A program made the translations under genes and the position numbers. From Clostridia bacterium (GTDB lineage Bacteria > Bacillota_A > Clostridia > Oscillospirales > CAG-272): a DNA stretch of 34,446 bases. The stretch lies in NCBI GenBank assembly GCA_017632155.1, contig JAGBRZ010000246.1, positions 1 to 34,446 on the forward strand, in the 5' to 3' direction. The notes below the pieces were generated by a model that had not been told where the DNA came from, did no database searches, and was given only the letters and a program-made list of their open reading frames with translations. Below, piece by piece: positions 1-7,620 of this stretch (position 1 is its first letter; each line of letters starts with the position of its first letter).

Positions 1-4
1 ATAC

Positions 5-82
5 GGTGGGTGTAGCTCAGTTGGTTAGAGCGTCAGGTTGTGGCCCTGAAGGCCGTGGGTTCGAATCCCATCATTCACCCCA
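5..82 (+). tRNA. tRNA-His (anticodon GTG)
   Basis: The cloverleaf can be folded by eye. The acceptor stem is bases 6-12 paired with 72-78, with two G-U pairs. The D-arm begins GCTCAGTTGG. The anticodon stem TCAGG/CCTGA encloses TTGTGGC, giving anticodon GTG, and the T-arm GTGGG-TTCGAAT-CCCAT follows. The extra G at position 5 facing C79 is the G-1:C73 pair diagnostic of tRNA-His. CCA is encoded at 80-82. It charges histidine for translation. The last bases of the tRNA form part of a 25-bp hairpin immediately downstream, and its T-arm and acceptor sequence is repeated twice more in the next 180 bases, which is unusual. Confidence 0.96.
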
Positions 83-130
83 TAATGAAACAGCGGAACT
101 GCGAAGCAGTTCCGCTGTTTCATTATGGGG
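78..130. repeat. Perfect 25-bp inverted repeat abutting the tRNA-His 3' end
   Basis: Bases 78-102 are the exact reverse complement of 106-130, with a 3-nt GAA loop. The outer CCCC is shared with the last bases of the tRNA, including C79, C80 and C81. No run of T follows, so this is not a standard intrinsic terminator. A transcript carrying it would form a very stable stem beginning inside the tRNA 3' end and could compete with acceptor-stem folding or mark the processing site; that role is inference. Confidence 0.9.
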
Positions 131-159
131 TGAACGCTGCGCTTACGATTCGAACCCAC
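127..159 (-). repeat. Inverted, altered copy of the tRNA-His T-arm/acceptor end
   Basis: Read on the minus strand this begins GTGGGTTCGAATC and ends TTCACCCC, the same ends as bases 55-81 of the tRNA. The CCATCA between them is replaced by a different 12-base block. With the 78-130 hairpin it forms a longer imperfect palindrome over about 55-159. Confidence 0.75.
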
Positions 160-234
160 TATGAGTTGCTCCGCAACTCATATAATTTGCGCGTAGCAGG
201 CATAAAGAAGTTCGCGCAAATCATACGCGCAAAT
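160..234. repeat. Two further hairpins between the tRNA-end copies
   Basis: TATGAGTTGC at 160-169 pairs perfectly with GCAACTCATA at 173-182 around a TCC loop. ATTTGCGCG at 185-193 pairs with CGCGCAAAT at 213-221, and CGCGCAAAT recurs at 226-234. No open reading frame with a ribosome binding site crosses this stretch. Confidence 0.8.
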
Positions 235-262
235 GTGGGTTCAGAATCCCATCATTCACCCC
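235..262 (+). repeat. Direct second copy of the tRNA-His 3' end
   Basis: These 28 bases match tRNA bases 55-81 except for one extra A in the T-loop (TTCAGAA instead of TTCGAA region). No D-arm or anticodon arm precedes it, so it is a fragment and not a second tRNA gene. Confidence 0.88.
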
Positions 263-271
263 TACCGGGGA

Positions 272-367
272 GATGCCATACATTTTTCGAATGATTCCAT
301 ACCGCGAAGGCGGATTCCATACGCCCTCACGGGCGATTCCATACACGGCGTTGCCGTGATTTGATAG
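272..367 (+). repeat. Short tandem array: GATTCCATAC box plus a variable mini-palindrome
   Basis: The box GATTCCATAC occurs at 293-302, 313-322 and 335-344, with a variant GATGCCATAC at 272-281 and a decayed one near 358-367. The period is 20-23 bases. Each box is followed by a different short palindrome: CGC-GAAG-GCG, GCCC-TCAC-GGGC, then CACGGC-GTT-GCCGTG. The box is conserved while the stems are unrelated in sequence, so the array is not a simple slippage repeat. Units are too short and too few for a CRISPR, and the stretch shows no coding sequence. Confidence 0.75.
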
Positions 368-370
368 GTA

Positions 371-396
371 AAAAATCCGCGTTGCGGATTTTTTTC
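371..396. terminator. Intrinsic terminator upstream of the first sigma gene
   Basis: AAAAATCCGC, loop GTT, then GCGGATTTTTTT. The stem with A-tract and T-tract on both sides could stop transcription in either direction. It probably ends transcription coming from the tRNA and palindrome region before the sigma-factor gene. Confidence 0.8.
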
Positions 397-473
397 AAAA
401 AATATGCAACGGAATTTTACGGATTGCAACTATATAAGTGAAGAGCTCTTACAAAGAAGAAAGGAGGACTGAA

Positions 474-1031
474 ATGACGGATGAAAGATTGATCGAAATG
501 TTTCTCTCGCGTGACGAGGGGGCGATCGCGGCGGCACAGGAGAAGTATCGCCCGTTCTGCCATTCGGTGCTCTCGAACATTCTGCCGAACAAGGAAGACC
601 GCGAGGAGTGCATAAACGACGCTATGCTCGTGCTTTGGAACACCATCCCGCCCGAGAAACCCGCAAGCTTTTCGGCGTATCTTGCAAAGATACTGCGCAC
701 AATCGCACTTGAGCGCACGCGCCGCGAAAATGCTTGGAAACGCGGCGGACGAGTGCTCACGGTCGGCGAGGAATTTTTGCGCGACATAACCGACGGCAGA
801 ACACTTGCGGATGACTACGAATCAAGCCGCGCGGGAAAGATCATCAACGAATTTCTCGAGGGACTGTCGAAGAATGACAGAAAGGTCTTCATTCTTCGCT
901 ATTGGTTCGACGAGGACATCTCGCGCATCGCGGCGCGTATGAATTATACCGAAAGCCGCACGAAATCTTTACTTAAACGCCTGCGCGACAGGCTCAGACT
1001 CAAACTCGAAAAGGAGGGAATAGTGGTATGA
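474..1031 (+). CDS. Sigma-70 family (ECF-like) RNA polymerase sigma factor
   Basis: The 185-residue protein should direct RNA polymerase to a specific promoter set. Region 2 lies at about residues 15-85 and includes an EDREEC..DAML..LW segment typical of ECF helices. Region 4 lies at about 130-180, with LSKNDRKVFILRYW followed by a helix-turn-helix and a basic RLRDRLRLKL tail. I chose the ATG at 474 because AAGGAGG sits at 461-467; an in-frame ATG at 438 has no such site. The stop overlaps the next start (ATGA at 1028-1031), so sigma and its partner are probably translationally coupled. Codon use is GC-rich (36 of 60 bases G or C at 721-780), unlike the downstream partner genes. Its regulon cannot be read from this window. 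Confidence 0.88.
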   Translation: MTDERLIEMFLSRDEGAIAAAQEKYRPFCHSVLSNILPNKEDREECINDAMLVLWNTIPPEKPASFSAYLAKILRTIALERTRRENAWKRGGRVLTVGEEFLRDITDGRTLADDYESSRAGKIINEFLEGLSKNDRKVFILRYWFDEDISRIAARMNYTESRTKSLLKRLRDRLRLKLEKEGIVV

Positions 1032-1831
1032 CCCCAAAATATACCGAAGACAAAAGACTCCTCGGCGCACTTGACTATATTGATGAAAAATATATCGCGG
1101 AAGTGACCGAGAGTTATAAAATATTCGAGCCGTCGGACGGTAAAATAACCGCTCGCAGAACGCTGAAAATATCACTGCGCCAGTTCGCGGCTCTTGCGGC
1201 GTGCCTGATCTTACTTTCCGCTGCTTTCCCGGTCACTAATTACGTCGTGAAAGCCATAAAGAATTTCGCGGCAGGCTGGGGAAGCTTAAATGAATACGGC
1301 TCTAAATATGACAGAGCTATAGATGCATATCCTACAGATATGCCTGTTGAGGATATTTATGAGGATGTCCTAAAAGGTGGATGGGTTGTATGCAATGACG
1401 ATGAAATTCATAATCTTGATTTAATGTTTGATTTCTATACAAAGGCGATGAATGGTGAAGAATCAAGTGTGCTTGTGGCATCATATTATCATCTTACAGA
1501 TAATTTGCTTGAAACTCGTATGGATTTGAAAGAGATTACGTTTGACGGTTCTGAGTATAATTTAAGAAGTAATCATTATTATAGAAGTGGACCGGGGAAA
1601 GATACAATTATGTCGGAAGAAATATATACTAGAGAGTATCATTATTTGATTTTAGATGATTTTACTCTTGATGATGGTGTGTATTTATTATTGTCAGATG
1701 ATAACGAAATGACGGCACAAAAGTTGAGGTCGATAATGATATCGTCCGGTCCCAAGCCTACAGATACTCTATTAGCTATATTTCTTTTGCATATAAATCA
1801 AGACGATTATGATCAGTATTTGGATAACTAA
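1028..1831 (+). CDS. Single-pass membrane protein, probable anti-sigma factor/sensor
   Basis: The protein has 267 residues: a cytoplasmic N-terminus of about 50 residues, one transmembrane helix at about 52-70 (FAALAACLILLSAAFPV), and an acidic external domain of about 190 residues with no family I recognise. It overlaps the sigma gene by four bases. That position and topology fit an anti-sigma factor that holds the sigma at the membrane and senses something outside. No zinc-binding HxxxCxxC anti-sigma motif is present, so the call rests on context. Base composition changes sharply near base 1285 (residue 86): the cytoplasmic and membrane part is GC-rich like the sigma gene, while the external domain is AT-rich (20 of 60 G or C at 1561-1620). 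This suggests replacement or acquisition of the external domain. Confidence 0.6.
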   Translation: MTPKYTEDKRLLGALDYIDEKYIAEVTESYKIFEPSDGKITARRTLKISLRQFAALAACLILLSAAFPVTNYVVKAIKNFAAGWGSLNEYGSKYDRAIDAYPTDMPVEDIYEDVLKGGWVVCNDDEIHNLDLMFDFYTKAMNGEESSVLVASYYHLTDNLLETRMDLKEITFDGSEYNLRSNHYYRSGPGKDTIMSEEIYTREYHYLILDDFTLDDGVYLLLSDDNEMTAQKLRSIMISSGPKPTDTLLAIFLLHINQDDYDQYLDN

Positions 1832-1847
1832 AAATATGGAGGAAAAT

Positions 1848-3194
1848 ATGAAATTAAGAAGTATTATAAGAAGTATAATAAATTGTTTATTTATGTCGTT
1901 AGCGCTTTTATTCATTTCAACATTTGGAATAAATGCTAGTGCAACAGATAGCGAAAGCACCGTCGATGATTATGTTGTTAATGATATGGTGCCAGAAACT
2001 CCAGTATATGTTCAAGATATTATAGATGAATATCAGTATGTAACATATGAAATGGCTACCGTTTCATTATCACCTGGTACATATACTTTGTATACAACAA
2101 ATAACACGCCTGTTGATGCAATAGTATATGTACCTATGAGTTATCAAGAAGAAGCTGCGTATGTAGCTTTGCGTTCTGCATATGGACAATATTTGACATT
2201 TTATGCCGAAAGCCCTGAAGATGAACGTATAACAAATGCATATAATTGTCATTACTATGCTTGGTGTGCTGACTGGTGCGAAACCCAATATTGGGTTCCC
2301 TATGCCGAAGCTTTTTCCAATGATCCGCATGTATACACATTGCAAGATTCGGATATATTGCAAATAGGAGATATAGTAACATATTGGGTTGGTGATGAAT
2401 GTAAACATTCTGCTGTCATCCACAAATTTGAAAATGGAGTAGTCAAATTGAAATCTAAATGGGGACCTTTAGGATTGTATGTTCATGAGTTAGATCAAGT
2501 TCCTAATGAATATAAAGAATATAAGACAAATGGACAACTTAATATAAAAATACAGAGATATGAGCATGGTCAGCATTATTATGTTTGGTATTCGATAGAT
2601 GATAATAAGCACGCATGGAAATGCAGAGGATGCGATGGGTATATAGCTGGCACTGCTGTTAGCCACACTAACTCCGCAACCGGCACATATACAGAGAGCG
2701 GTCATTCGGTTTCTTGTTCCCAATGTGGTTACTCGGGTACGGAAGAACACAATTCATATATATATCAAGACAACGGCGAATCCGGAGTAACGATTAAATG
2801 TAATTTGTGTGGTTTTGTAAAGTCCTGCAATATAGGAGTAGCTGAGTACGTTTACGGCGGACAGGACGGTCATTATGTTGACTGCAGTTGCGGATGTTAT
2901 AGTTTCTTTGCTGCGCATGTTCCCTCAATTATCATGCAAACAAGCAGTTTGAGTTATCACAATGCTCTTTGTAAATATTGCGGTGAAATTTATCCTGCTG
3001 CGCATAGTTGGGTTCCCAAAAACTATGGATATGTTCAAGGATACGAATGCCTTATGTGCGATATGTTCTCGATATCGATTCCCGGTGTAATGCAGATACC
3101 ACCTTCGGATGAGCTTTTGATTGCAACGAGCGATGATCTCGTAACAGAAGATGCTCTTCTTCCTGAAAAAGAAGATGATCTCGTAACAGAATAA
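1848..3194 (+). CDS. Secreted papain-like (CHAP/NlpC-type) cysteine peptidase-like protein with C-terminal CxxC repeats
   Basis: The ATG at 1848 follows TGGAGG and starts a signal peptide (MKLRSIIRSII...LFISTFGINASA). An in-frame ATG at 1809 lies inside the previous gene without a site. The 448-residue protein has a core YNCHYYAW motif (Cys at about 134), HSAVI (His at about 187) and SKWGPLGLYVH. I recognise this Cys...His...SKWG pattern from secreted Firmicutes proteins related to CHAP and NlpC/P60 amidases. From about residue 245 there are several CxxC pairs (CRGC, CSQC, CNLC, CKYC, CLMC) spaced like zinc-ribbon or surface repeats. The C-terminus carries a short DDLVTE duplication. It is AT-rich throughout (15 of 60 at 1801-1860) and lies 16 bases after the anti-sigma-like gene. 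Its substrate is unknown; peptidoglycan or a peptide is plausible. Confidence 0.6.
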   Translation: MKLRSIIRSIINCLFMSLALLFISTFGINASATDSESTVDDYVVNDMVPETPVYVQDIIDEYQYVTYEMATVSLSPGTYTLYTTNNTPVDAIVYVPMSYQEEAAYVALRSAYGQYLTFYAESPEDERITNAYNCHYYAWCADWCETQYWVPYAEAFSNDPHVYTLQDSDILQIGDIVTYWVGDECKHSAVIHKFENGVVKLKSKWGPLGLYVHELDQVPNEYKEYKTNGQLNIKIQRYEHGQHYYVWYSIDDNKHAWKCRGCDGYIAGTAVSHTNSATGTYTESGHSVSCSQCGYSGTEEHNSYIYQDNGESGVTIKCNLCGFVKSCNIGVAEYVYGGQDGHYVDCSCGCYSFFAAHVPSIIMQTSSLSYHNALCKYCGEIYPAAHSWVPKNYGYVQGYECLMCDMFSISIPGVMQIPPSDELLIATSDDLVTEDALLPEKEDDLVTE

Positions 3195-3209
3195 CCTCTT
3201 TCGAAACCA

Positions 3210-3237
3210 ATCCCCTCGGCGCGTGCGCCGAGGGGAT
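3210..3237. terminator. Hairpin between convergent genes
   Basis: ATCCCCTCGGC and GCCGAGGGGAT form an 11-bp GC-rich stem around a short loop, between the ends of the secreted-protein gene (plus) and the MFS gene (minus). The tail is TTTCTAT on the plus strand, a modest T-tract. It is likely a shared terminator. Confidence 0.7.
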
Positions 3238-3269
3238 TTCTATAAATTCACTTTTATCTAAAAACTGCC

Positions 3270-4493
3270 TTACGGCTTCTTAACACAAATATTCAGCACA
3301 AGCGCGAAGCACGCGAGGCAGAGAAGAAGCACGAAGGGGGCAACGAAGCCGCCGGAAGATGTACGCAGGCTTGCGCAGGCGGTTGCTATGAAGGAAGCGG
3401 CAAAAAGATTGAAGTTTACAATGCTGTAATTCGTCGCAAAATATTTCTGTCCGTAAAATGCCGAGGCAAACGCAGAGCCGATCGTGGGGCAAGCGCCGTA
3501 GCCGAGTCCTACAAGACAAAGTCCGACGATGCAGATGGGAAGAGAATTGACAACGACCGAAAGAAGCGTGATTCCCGCCGCAACGATAGTCAAAAGGTTC
3601 GCCGCGATCATCGTAAATCTTCTGCCCTTCGCGTCAAAGATCGCACCCGTCAGAATTCTTCCAAGTCCGTTGCAAGCGGAAAGAACGCCGACAAGCGTTG
3701 TCGCAAGAGCAGCGCTTGCACCCGTCGAAAGGGCAAGATCGCGCGCAAAGCTGATAACCGAGTTTCCAACAGCAACAAGGCATACCATACAGGTAAACGC
3801 AAGCCAGAAGGATACGCGCGAGAGCATCTGCAGAGGGGACATATCAACGATCTCAAAATTCTCGGCTTTCTTTGCCGCCTTCTTTTTAGCCTCGGGGAAT
3901 TTGACGTCCGCCGCAGGCTTGCGGAGTATGATGCCCGCAATGCAGATCATTGCCGCCATAACGATTCCGAAAAGAAGGAAGGTTGTGCGCCATCCAAACG
4001 CCTCGTTTGCAAAAAGCGAGTCGAGCAGCGAGCCGAAAACGAGCGAGGTAAGTCCGAATCCCATCAGCATACAGCCCGAGCAGAATCCGCGCTTGTCGGG
4101 GAACCAGGCATTGACCGAGGATATGATGACGTTATAAGCAATTCCGATGCCGAGTCCCGCGAGGACTGCATAGGAGATATAAAGCATAGCGATCGAGCCT
4201 TGCATAAATGACGCGAGAACGAATCCACCTCCCGCAAGCAGACCCGAGAAGACAAGCGAAAGATTTGCGCCGACCAGCTTTGAAATTCGGCTTCCGAGAA
4301 ATCCTCCGATGCAGAACGTGCACATCGTCAGCGTGAAATTAAGCGCAAGCTCCGTGTTGCTCCAACCGAATTCATCGGCAAGCGGAACCTTGAGTATCGA
4401 CCAAGCATAAATAACTCCCGCAAAGGCAAGGCAGACTGTGCAAACGGCGATATAAAGCCAACGCAGGGAAAGGTTTGATGTTTCTTTTTTCAT
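3270..4493 (-). CDS. MFS transporter, OFA (oxalate/formate antiporter-like) family
   Basis: The 407 residues form about 12 hydrophobic segments, the usual MFS length. The N-terminus has the OFA-like run AGVIYAWSILKVPLADEFGW, and the conserved loop-8/9 motif GRILTGAIFDAKGRR is present at about residues 285-300. The protein would move a small organic anion across the cytoplasmic membrane. The substrate cannot be assigned: OFA members handle oxalate, lactate/pyruvate-like acids and others. The start is set by GAGGTG seven or so bases before the ATG on the minus strand. It is monocistronic, with its own consensus promoter. Confidence 0.82.
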   Translation of the reverse strand: MKKETSNLSLRWLYIAVCTVCLAFAGVIYAWSILKVPLADEFGWSNTELALNFTLTMCTFCIGGFLGSRISKLVGANLSLVFSGLLAGGGFVLASFMQGSIAMLYISYAVLAGLGIGIAYNVIISSVNAWFPDKRGFCSGCMLMGFGLTSLVFGSLLDSLFANEAFGWRTTFLLFGIVMAAMICIAGIILRKPAADVKFPEAKKKAAKKAENFEIVDMSPLQMLSRVSFWLAFTCMVCLVAVGNSVISFARDLALSTGASAALATTLVGVLSACNGLGRILTGAIFDAKGRRFTMIAANLLTIVAAGITLLSVVVNSLPICIVGLCLVGLGYGACPTIGSAFASAFYGQKYFATNYSIVNFNLFAASFIATACASLRTSSGGFVAPFVLLLCLACFALVLNICVKKP

Positions 4494-4527
4494 TTTTTTT
4501 CACCTCATATAGTTCAGGGGATAAATT

Positions 4528-4556
4528 ATTATAGCATATCGTGAGAAAAATGTCAA
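4528..4556 (-). promoter_or_regulatory. Promoter of the MFS gene
   Basis: On the minus strand TTGACA (4551-4556) and TATAAT (4528-4533) are separated by exactly 17 bases, a full vegetative consensus about 35 bases upstream of the MFS start. Confidence 0.85.
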
Positions 4557-4648
4557 TAAAGCTGTTAGCATTTTGCGGACGATGTGTAAATTTTTTGCGC
4601 AAATCGACAGTATCGCTTCTTATTATAATTATTATATATAAATTACAC

Positions 4649-4677
4649 TTGACTATTAATTAAAAATATGATAAAAT
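4649..4677 (+). promoter_or_regulatory. Promoter of the lipoprotein operon
   Basis: TTGACT (4649-4654), a 17-base spacer and TAAAAT (4672-4677) lie in an AT-rich intergenic region. The leader to the start codon would be about 85 bases; I see no riboswitch fold in it. Confidence 0.7.
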
Positions 4678-4769
4678 ACTATGTATATTTTTTGCGGAAA
4701 GTGAACCTTGATATAATTACTTTTGATAAATAGATCTTTACCGCTCACAATCAAACCAAGGAGAACAAA

Positions 4770-7607
4770 ATGAAAAGAATCAAAATCCCCACAACACGGG
4801 CATTGTCATTCCTTTTGGCGATGCTCATGCTCATTGGACTTTGTCTTACCGCCTGCGAGGGCAGCGGATCTGAGGAAACAACAGCGCCCGGCTCGTCCGA
4901 TTCGACAACCGCTGCGCCGGATTCGACAACGTCTGCTCCCGAAACCACCGTCTCGGGCGGCGATGTGGCTAAGACTCCCTACACGGTTGAGGTCGTCAGT
5001 GAGGGCGGACTCAAGCTCAAGGACATCACCGTGCTTATTTATTCTGATGCAAGCCTTACCGTTATGAACGGTTATGCAAAGACCGATGAAAACGGCGTTG
5101 CATCCTTTAGCCTTCCCACAGGTACAACAAGCTATCACGCAGTTTTGACCGAGGTCCCCGAGGGATACGATCTTGCGGACAGCTATCCTCTTGCAGGAAG
5201 CGAGACCAAGGTTACTCTTTCCTCTTCGCTGATCCCCGAGGGCAATCTTGCGGGCACAAAATTCAAGCTTGGTGACATTATGCACGATTTCACTGTCAAG
5301 ACCGTTGATGGCGAAACATTCAATCTTGCAGAAGCACTCAAGACCAAGAAAGCGGTACTTATCAATTTCTGGTATATCAACTGCTCCTGGTGTCAGGAGG
5401 AGTTCCCCTATATGAACAGCGTATATCAGCAGTATGCGGATGACATTGCTGTTATCGCGCTCAATCCCTATGCGAGCGATAGTGAAAGCTCCATTCAGAC
5501 CTACAAGGCTGCAAACGGACTTGCTTTCCCGATGGCGAAGATTGACACCGCACTTGTTGATGCTTTCGGAGTTGCGGCTTACCCCACTTCGGTAGTTGTT
5601 GACCGCTACGGCACTATTACCGTTATCGAAGAAGGAGCAATTATCTCCGAGGCTCCCTTCGTTGCGGCTTTTGAGCACTTCAAGGCTGAAAATTACGTTC
5701 AGCGACTTGAAGAGTCGCTCCATTCCTTCGTTGAGATCCCCAAGCCCGAAACCGATATGCCCGATCCCGCAGAGGTTGCGGCTGCAGTGAACGGTAAGAA
5801 CGGCGCAGGTATCACATATCGCGCGGAGACCGGCGAGGAGTATCAGGATACCATCTGGGACTTCACTCTTACCGAAAAGAACGGTCAGAAATGCCTTGTA
5901 AACACCAACCAGACCGCTGACGGTACAAGCTCTTTGCTTTACGTTGACGTTGAGCTCAAGGCGGGTCAGGCGATCAAGTTCGATTATTTTGCCTCCAGCG
6001 AGCGCGGCGCGGATATGCTTCACGTTATCATTGATGACGTTCAGATCTATCGAATCTCGGGTGAAAGCACTGATTGGGAAACTTGTTTCCCCTACGTTGC
6101 CATCAAAGACGGCAAATACACCATCGCCATTGCTTACATCAAGGACGCTACCGACAGCATCGGCGAGGATAGCGTTTACATCAGAAATTTTGAAATTTGC
6201 GATCAGAAGGATATTAACGTAGCAAGCTACATTCCCCGTAACTGTGCAACCGAACGTGTTGCTGACGGATACGGATATGCAAATTACGTTGACATTGTGT
6301 TCAATGAGAAGGACGGCTACTACCACGTTGGAACTGCGGACGGTCCCCTTCTTCTCGCAAACCTTATGGGTTACAATACTCCTTTTGCCGAGGCTTCGGT
6401 ATTCGATCTTGCTTATGCAGGTCAGGTTGTGATTGACGGCGTTAATTATTACGAACATATCGAGCAGTATTTTAACTATGCATCCAATGCTACGATCAAC
6501 GGCGTTTGTACAGTTGATAAGAATCTCGCCGAGCTTCTCAAGAAGGTAGCTTTCGCTTGCGGACTTGAGGTTGAAAACGATAAACAGTGGCTCCAGATGT
6601 GCTGCTACTATGATGTTTACGGCGGAGCAGCGCAACTCGTAGACCCCATCCAAGGTCTTGCGGCTCATTCGGCGTTTATTGCGGAAATGGGTAAGGACAA
6701 TGTTGTTACCTACGATCGAATCATTATGCCCCGCGGACTTATGTATAAGTTCGTTCCCGAGGTTTCGGGTGCCTACCGTATCACCTCCAACAGCGAACAT
6801 CTCGTTGAGGCTTGGATCTTCAATCCCGACAGAACCGAGTATTACACCTACGAGGCAGGCGAGCGTATGTTTACCGACCCCAATAACTGCTCTATGGTTG
6901 TTTACTTTGAGGCCGGAAGAGACTACTACATCGATATCGCTTATTACGACGTATATCAGGAAGGCACTTTCACCTTCACTATTGAATATATCGCTGAAAA
7001 GTACGACCTCTTCACGCTTGCATCTCCCGGTTACTTCACCTTCATTGAAAGCGACGGAGTTACAATCGGTGAGACTATTGCCGGCGGTATAGATGTTATC
7101 CTCGGGGATGACGGATATTATCACGAGCTTCGTGAAGACGGCAGTGTAGGTTCAATTATTTATGCTGATTTTACTCAGTACACTCCTATCTTCGGTTCAA
7201 CCATCATTGAGATGGTCGGACTTAACGGCTTTAACTTCAAGTATACCGAGCAAGATCTTTACGTTATGTATTATCAGCTTGTTTACGGTGATAAGCTGAA
7301 GGAACAGCTCAAGCTTGAATGGGGCGAGTTCTATGACGAGTATTATCAGACCTATAAGGTCGACGATGTACTTGCGGGAATCTACCACGGCGGCGGAGAT
7401 GATTATTCCGAGATCATTACTCAGTATGCAAATCTTGCTGTGGATAATCCCGAAAATCCTGAAAGAAGCGGCTGCGTTCCCGTTGACGCAAAGCTCGCAG
7501 AGATCCTTCAGGCTCTTATGAATAAGTATACGTTTGATGACGTTGATCATTCTTGGACTAAGGTCTGCTACTATTACAAATATGTAGGAGCACCTACAAA
7601 TCCTTAA
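4770..7607 (+). CDS. TlpA/thioredoxin-domain lipoprotein with SpaA-like and duplicated C-terminal modules
   Basis: The 945-residue protein has a lipoprotein signal with lipobox LTAC (Cys29), then a Ser/Thr-rich linker (residues 30-65). A SpaA/prealbumin-like beta domain (about 70-150) is followed by a TlpA-like thioredoxin fold (about 160-300) with the redox pair CSWC at 205-208, after INFWYIN. This implies a disulfide reductase or isomerase anchored outside the membrane. A beta-sandwich region follows at about 335-475. Then comes a module with NEKDGYYH...ADGP near 510, ending in MCCYYDVYG near 615; a PPC-like beta domain at about 650-765; and a second module with DGYYH near 780, ending KVCYYYKYVG at the C-terminus. 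The start follows AAGGAG. It is the first gene of an operon with the next lipoprotein. The redox partner is unknown. Confidence 0.8.
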   Translation: MKRIKIPTTRALSFLLAMLMLIGLCLTACEGSGSEETTAPGSSDSTTAAPDSTTSAPETTVSGGDVAKTPYTVEVVSEGGLKLKDITVLIYSDASLTVMNGYAKTDENGVASFSLPTGTTSYHAVLTEVPEGYDLADSYPLAGSETKVTLSSSLIPEGNLAGTKFKLGDIMHDFTVKTVDGETFNLAEALKTKKAVLINFWYINCSWCQEEFPYMNSVYQQYADDIAVIALNPYASDSESSIQTYKAANGLAFPMAKIDTALVDAFGVAAYPTSVVVDRYGTITVIEEGAIISEAPFVAAFEHFKAENYVQRLEESLHSFVEIPKPETDMPDPAEVAAAVNGKNGAGITYRAETGEEYQDTIWDFTLTEKNGQKCLVNTNQTADGTSSLLYVDVELKAGQAIKFDYFASSERGADMLHVIIDDVQIYRISGESTDWETCFPYVAIKDGKYTIAIAYIKDATDSIGEDSVYIRNFEICDQKDINVASYIPRNCATERVADGYGYANYVDIVFNEKDGYYHVGTADGPLLLANLMGYNTPFAEASVFDLAYAGQVVIDGVNYYEHIEQYFNYASNATINGVCTVDKNLAELLKKVAFACGLEVENDKQWLQMCCYYDVYGGAAQLVDPIQGLAAHSAFIAEMGKDNVVTYDRIIMPRGLMYKFVPEVSGAYRITSNSEHLVEAWIFNPDRTEYYTYEAGERMFTDPNNCSMVVYFEAGRDYYIDIAYYDVYQEGTFTFTIEYIAEKYDLFTLASPGYFTFIESDGVTIGETIAGGIDVILGDDGYYHELREDGSVGSIIYADFTQYTPIFGSTIIEMVGLNGFNFKYTEQDLYVMYYQLVYGDKLKEQLKLEWGEFYDEYYQTYKVDDVLAGIYHGGGDDYSEIITQYANLAVDNPENPERSGCVPVDAKLAEILQALMNKYTFDDVDHSWTKVCYYYKYVGAPTNP

Positions 7608-7620
7608 AAGGTGAAAAACA

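Noticed and set aside
5..262. Phage or island attachment site at tRNA-His
   Set aside because: Repeated tRNA ends suggested att sites, but no integrase, phage or conjugation gene lies nearby, and one of the copies is inverted.
40..294. 84-codon open frame running from the tRNA through the palindromes
   Set aside because: It starts inside the tRNA, has no ribosome binding site, and its sequence is dictated by the repeats.
272..367. CRISPR array
   Set aside because: The repeated box is only 10 bases, the period is 20-23 bases, the intervening sequences are palindromes and not spacers, and no cas gene is present.
3529..4137. 202-residue plus-strand frame opposite the MFS gene
   Set aside because: The minus-strand MFS transporter has a promoter, ribosome binding site and family motifs; the plus frame has none.
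4806..7124. 772-residue open frame on the minus strand opposite the TlpA lipoprotein
   Set aside because: It lies wholly antisense to a well-supported gene, has no ribosome binding site or recognisable motif, and is explained by the codon bias of the sense gene.
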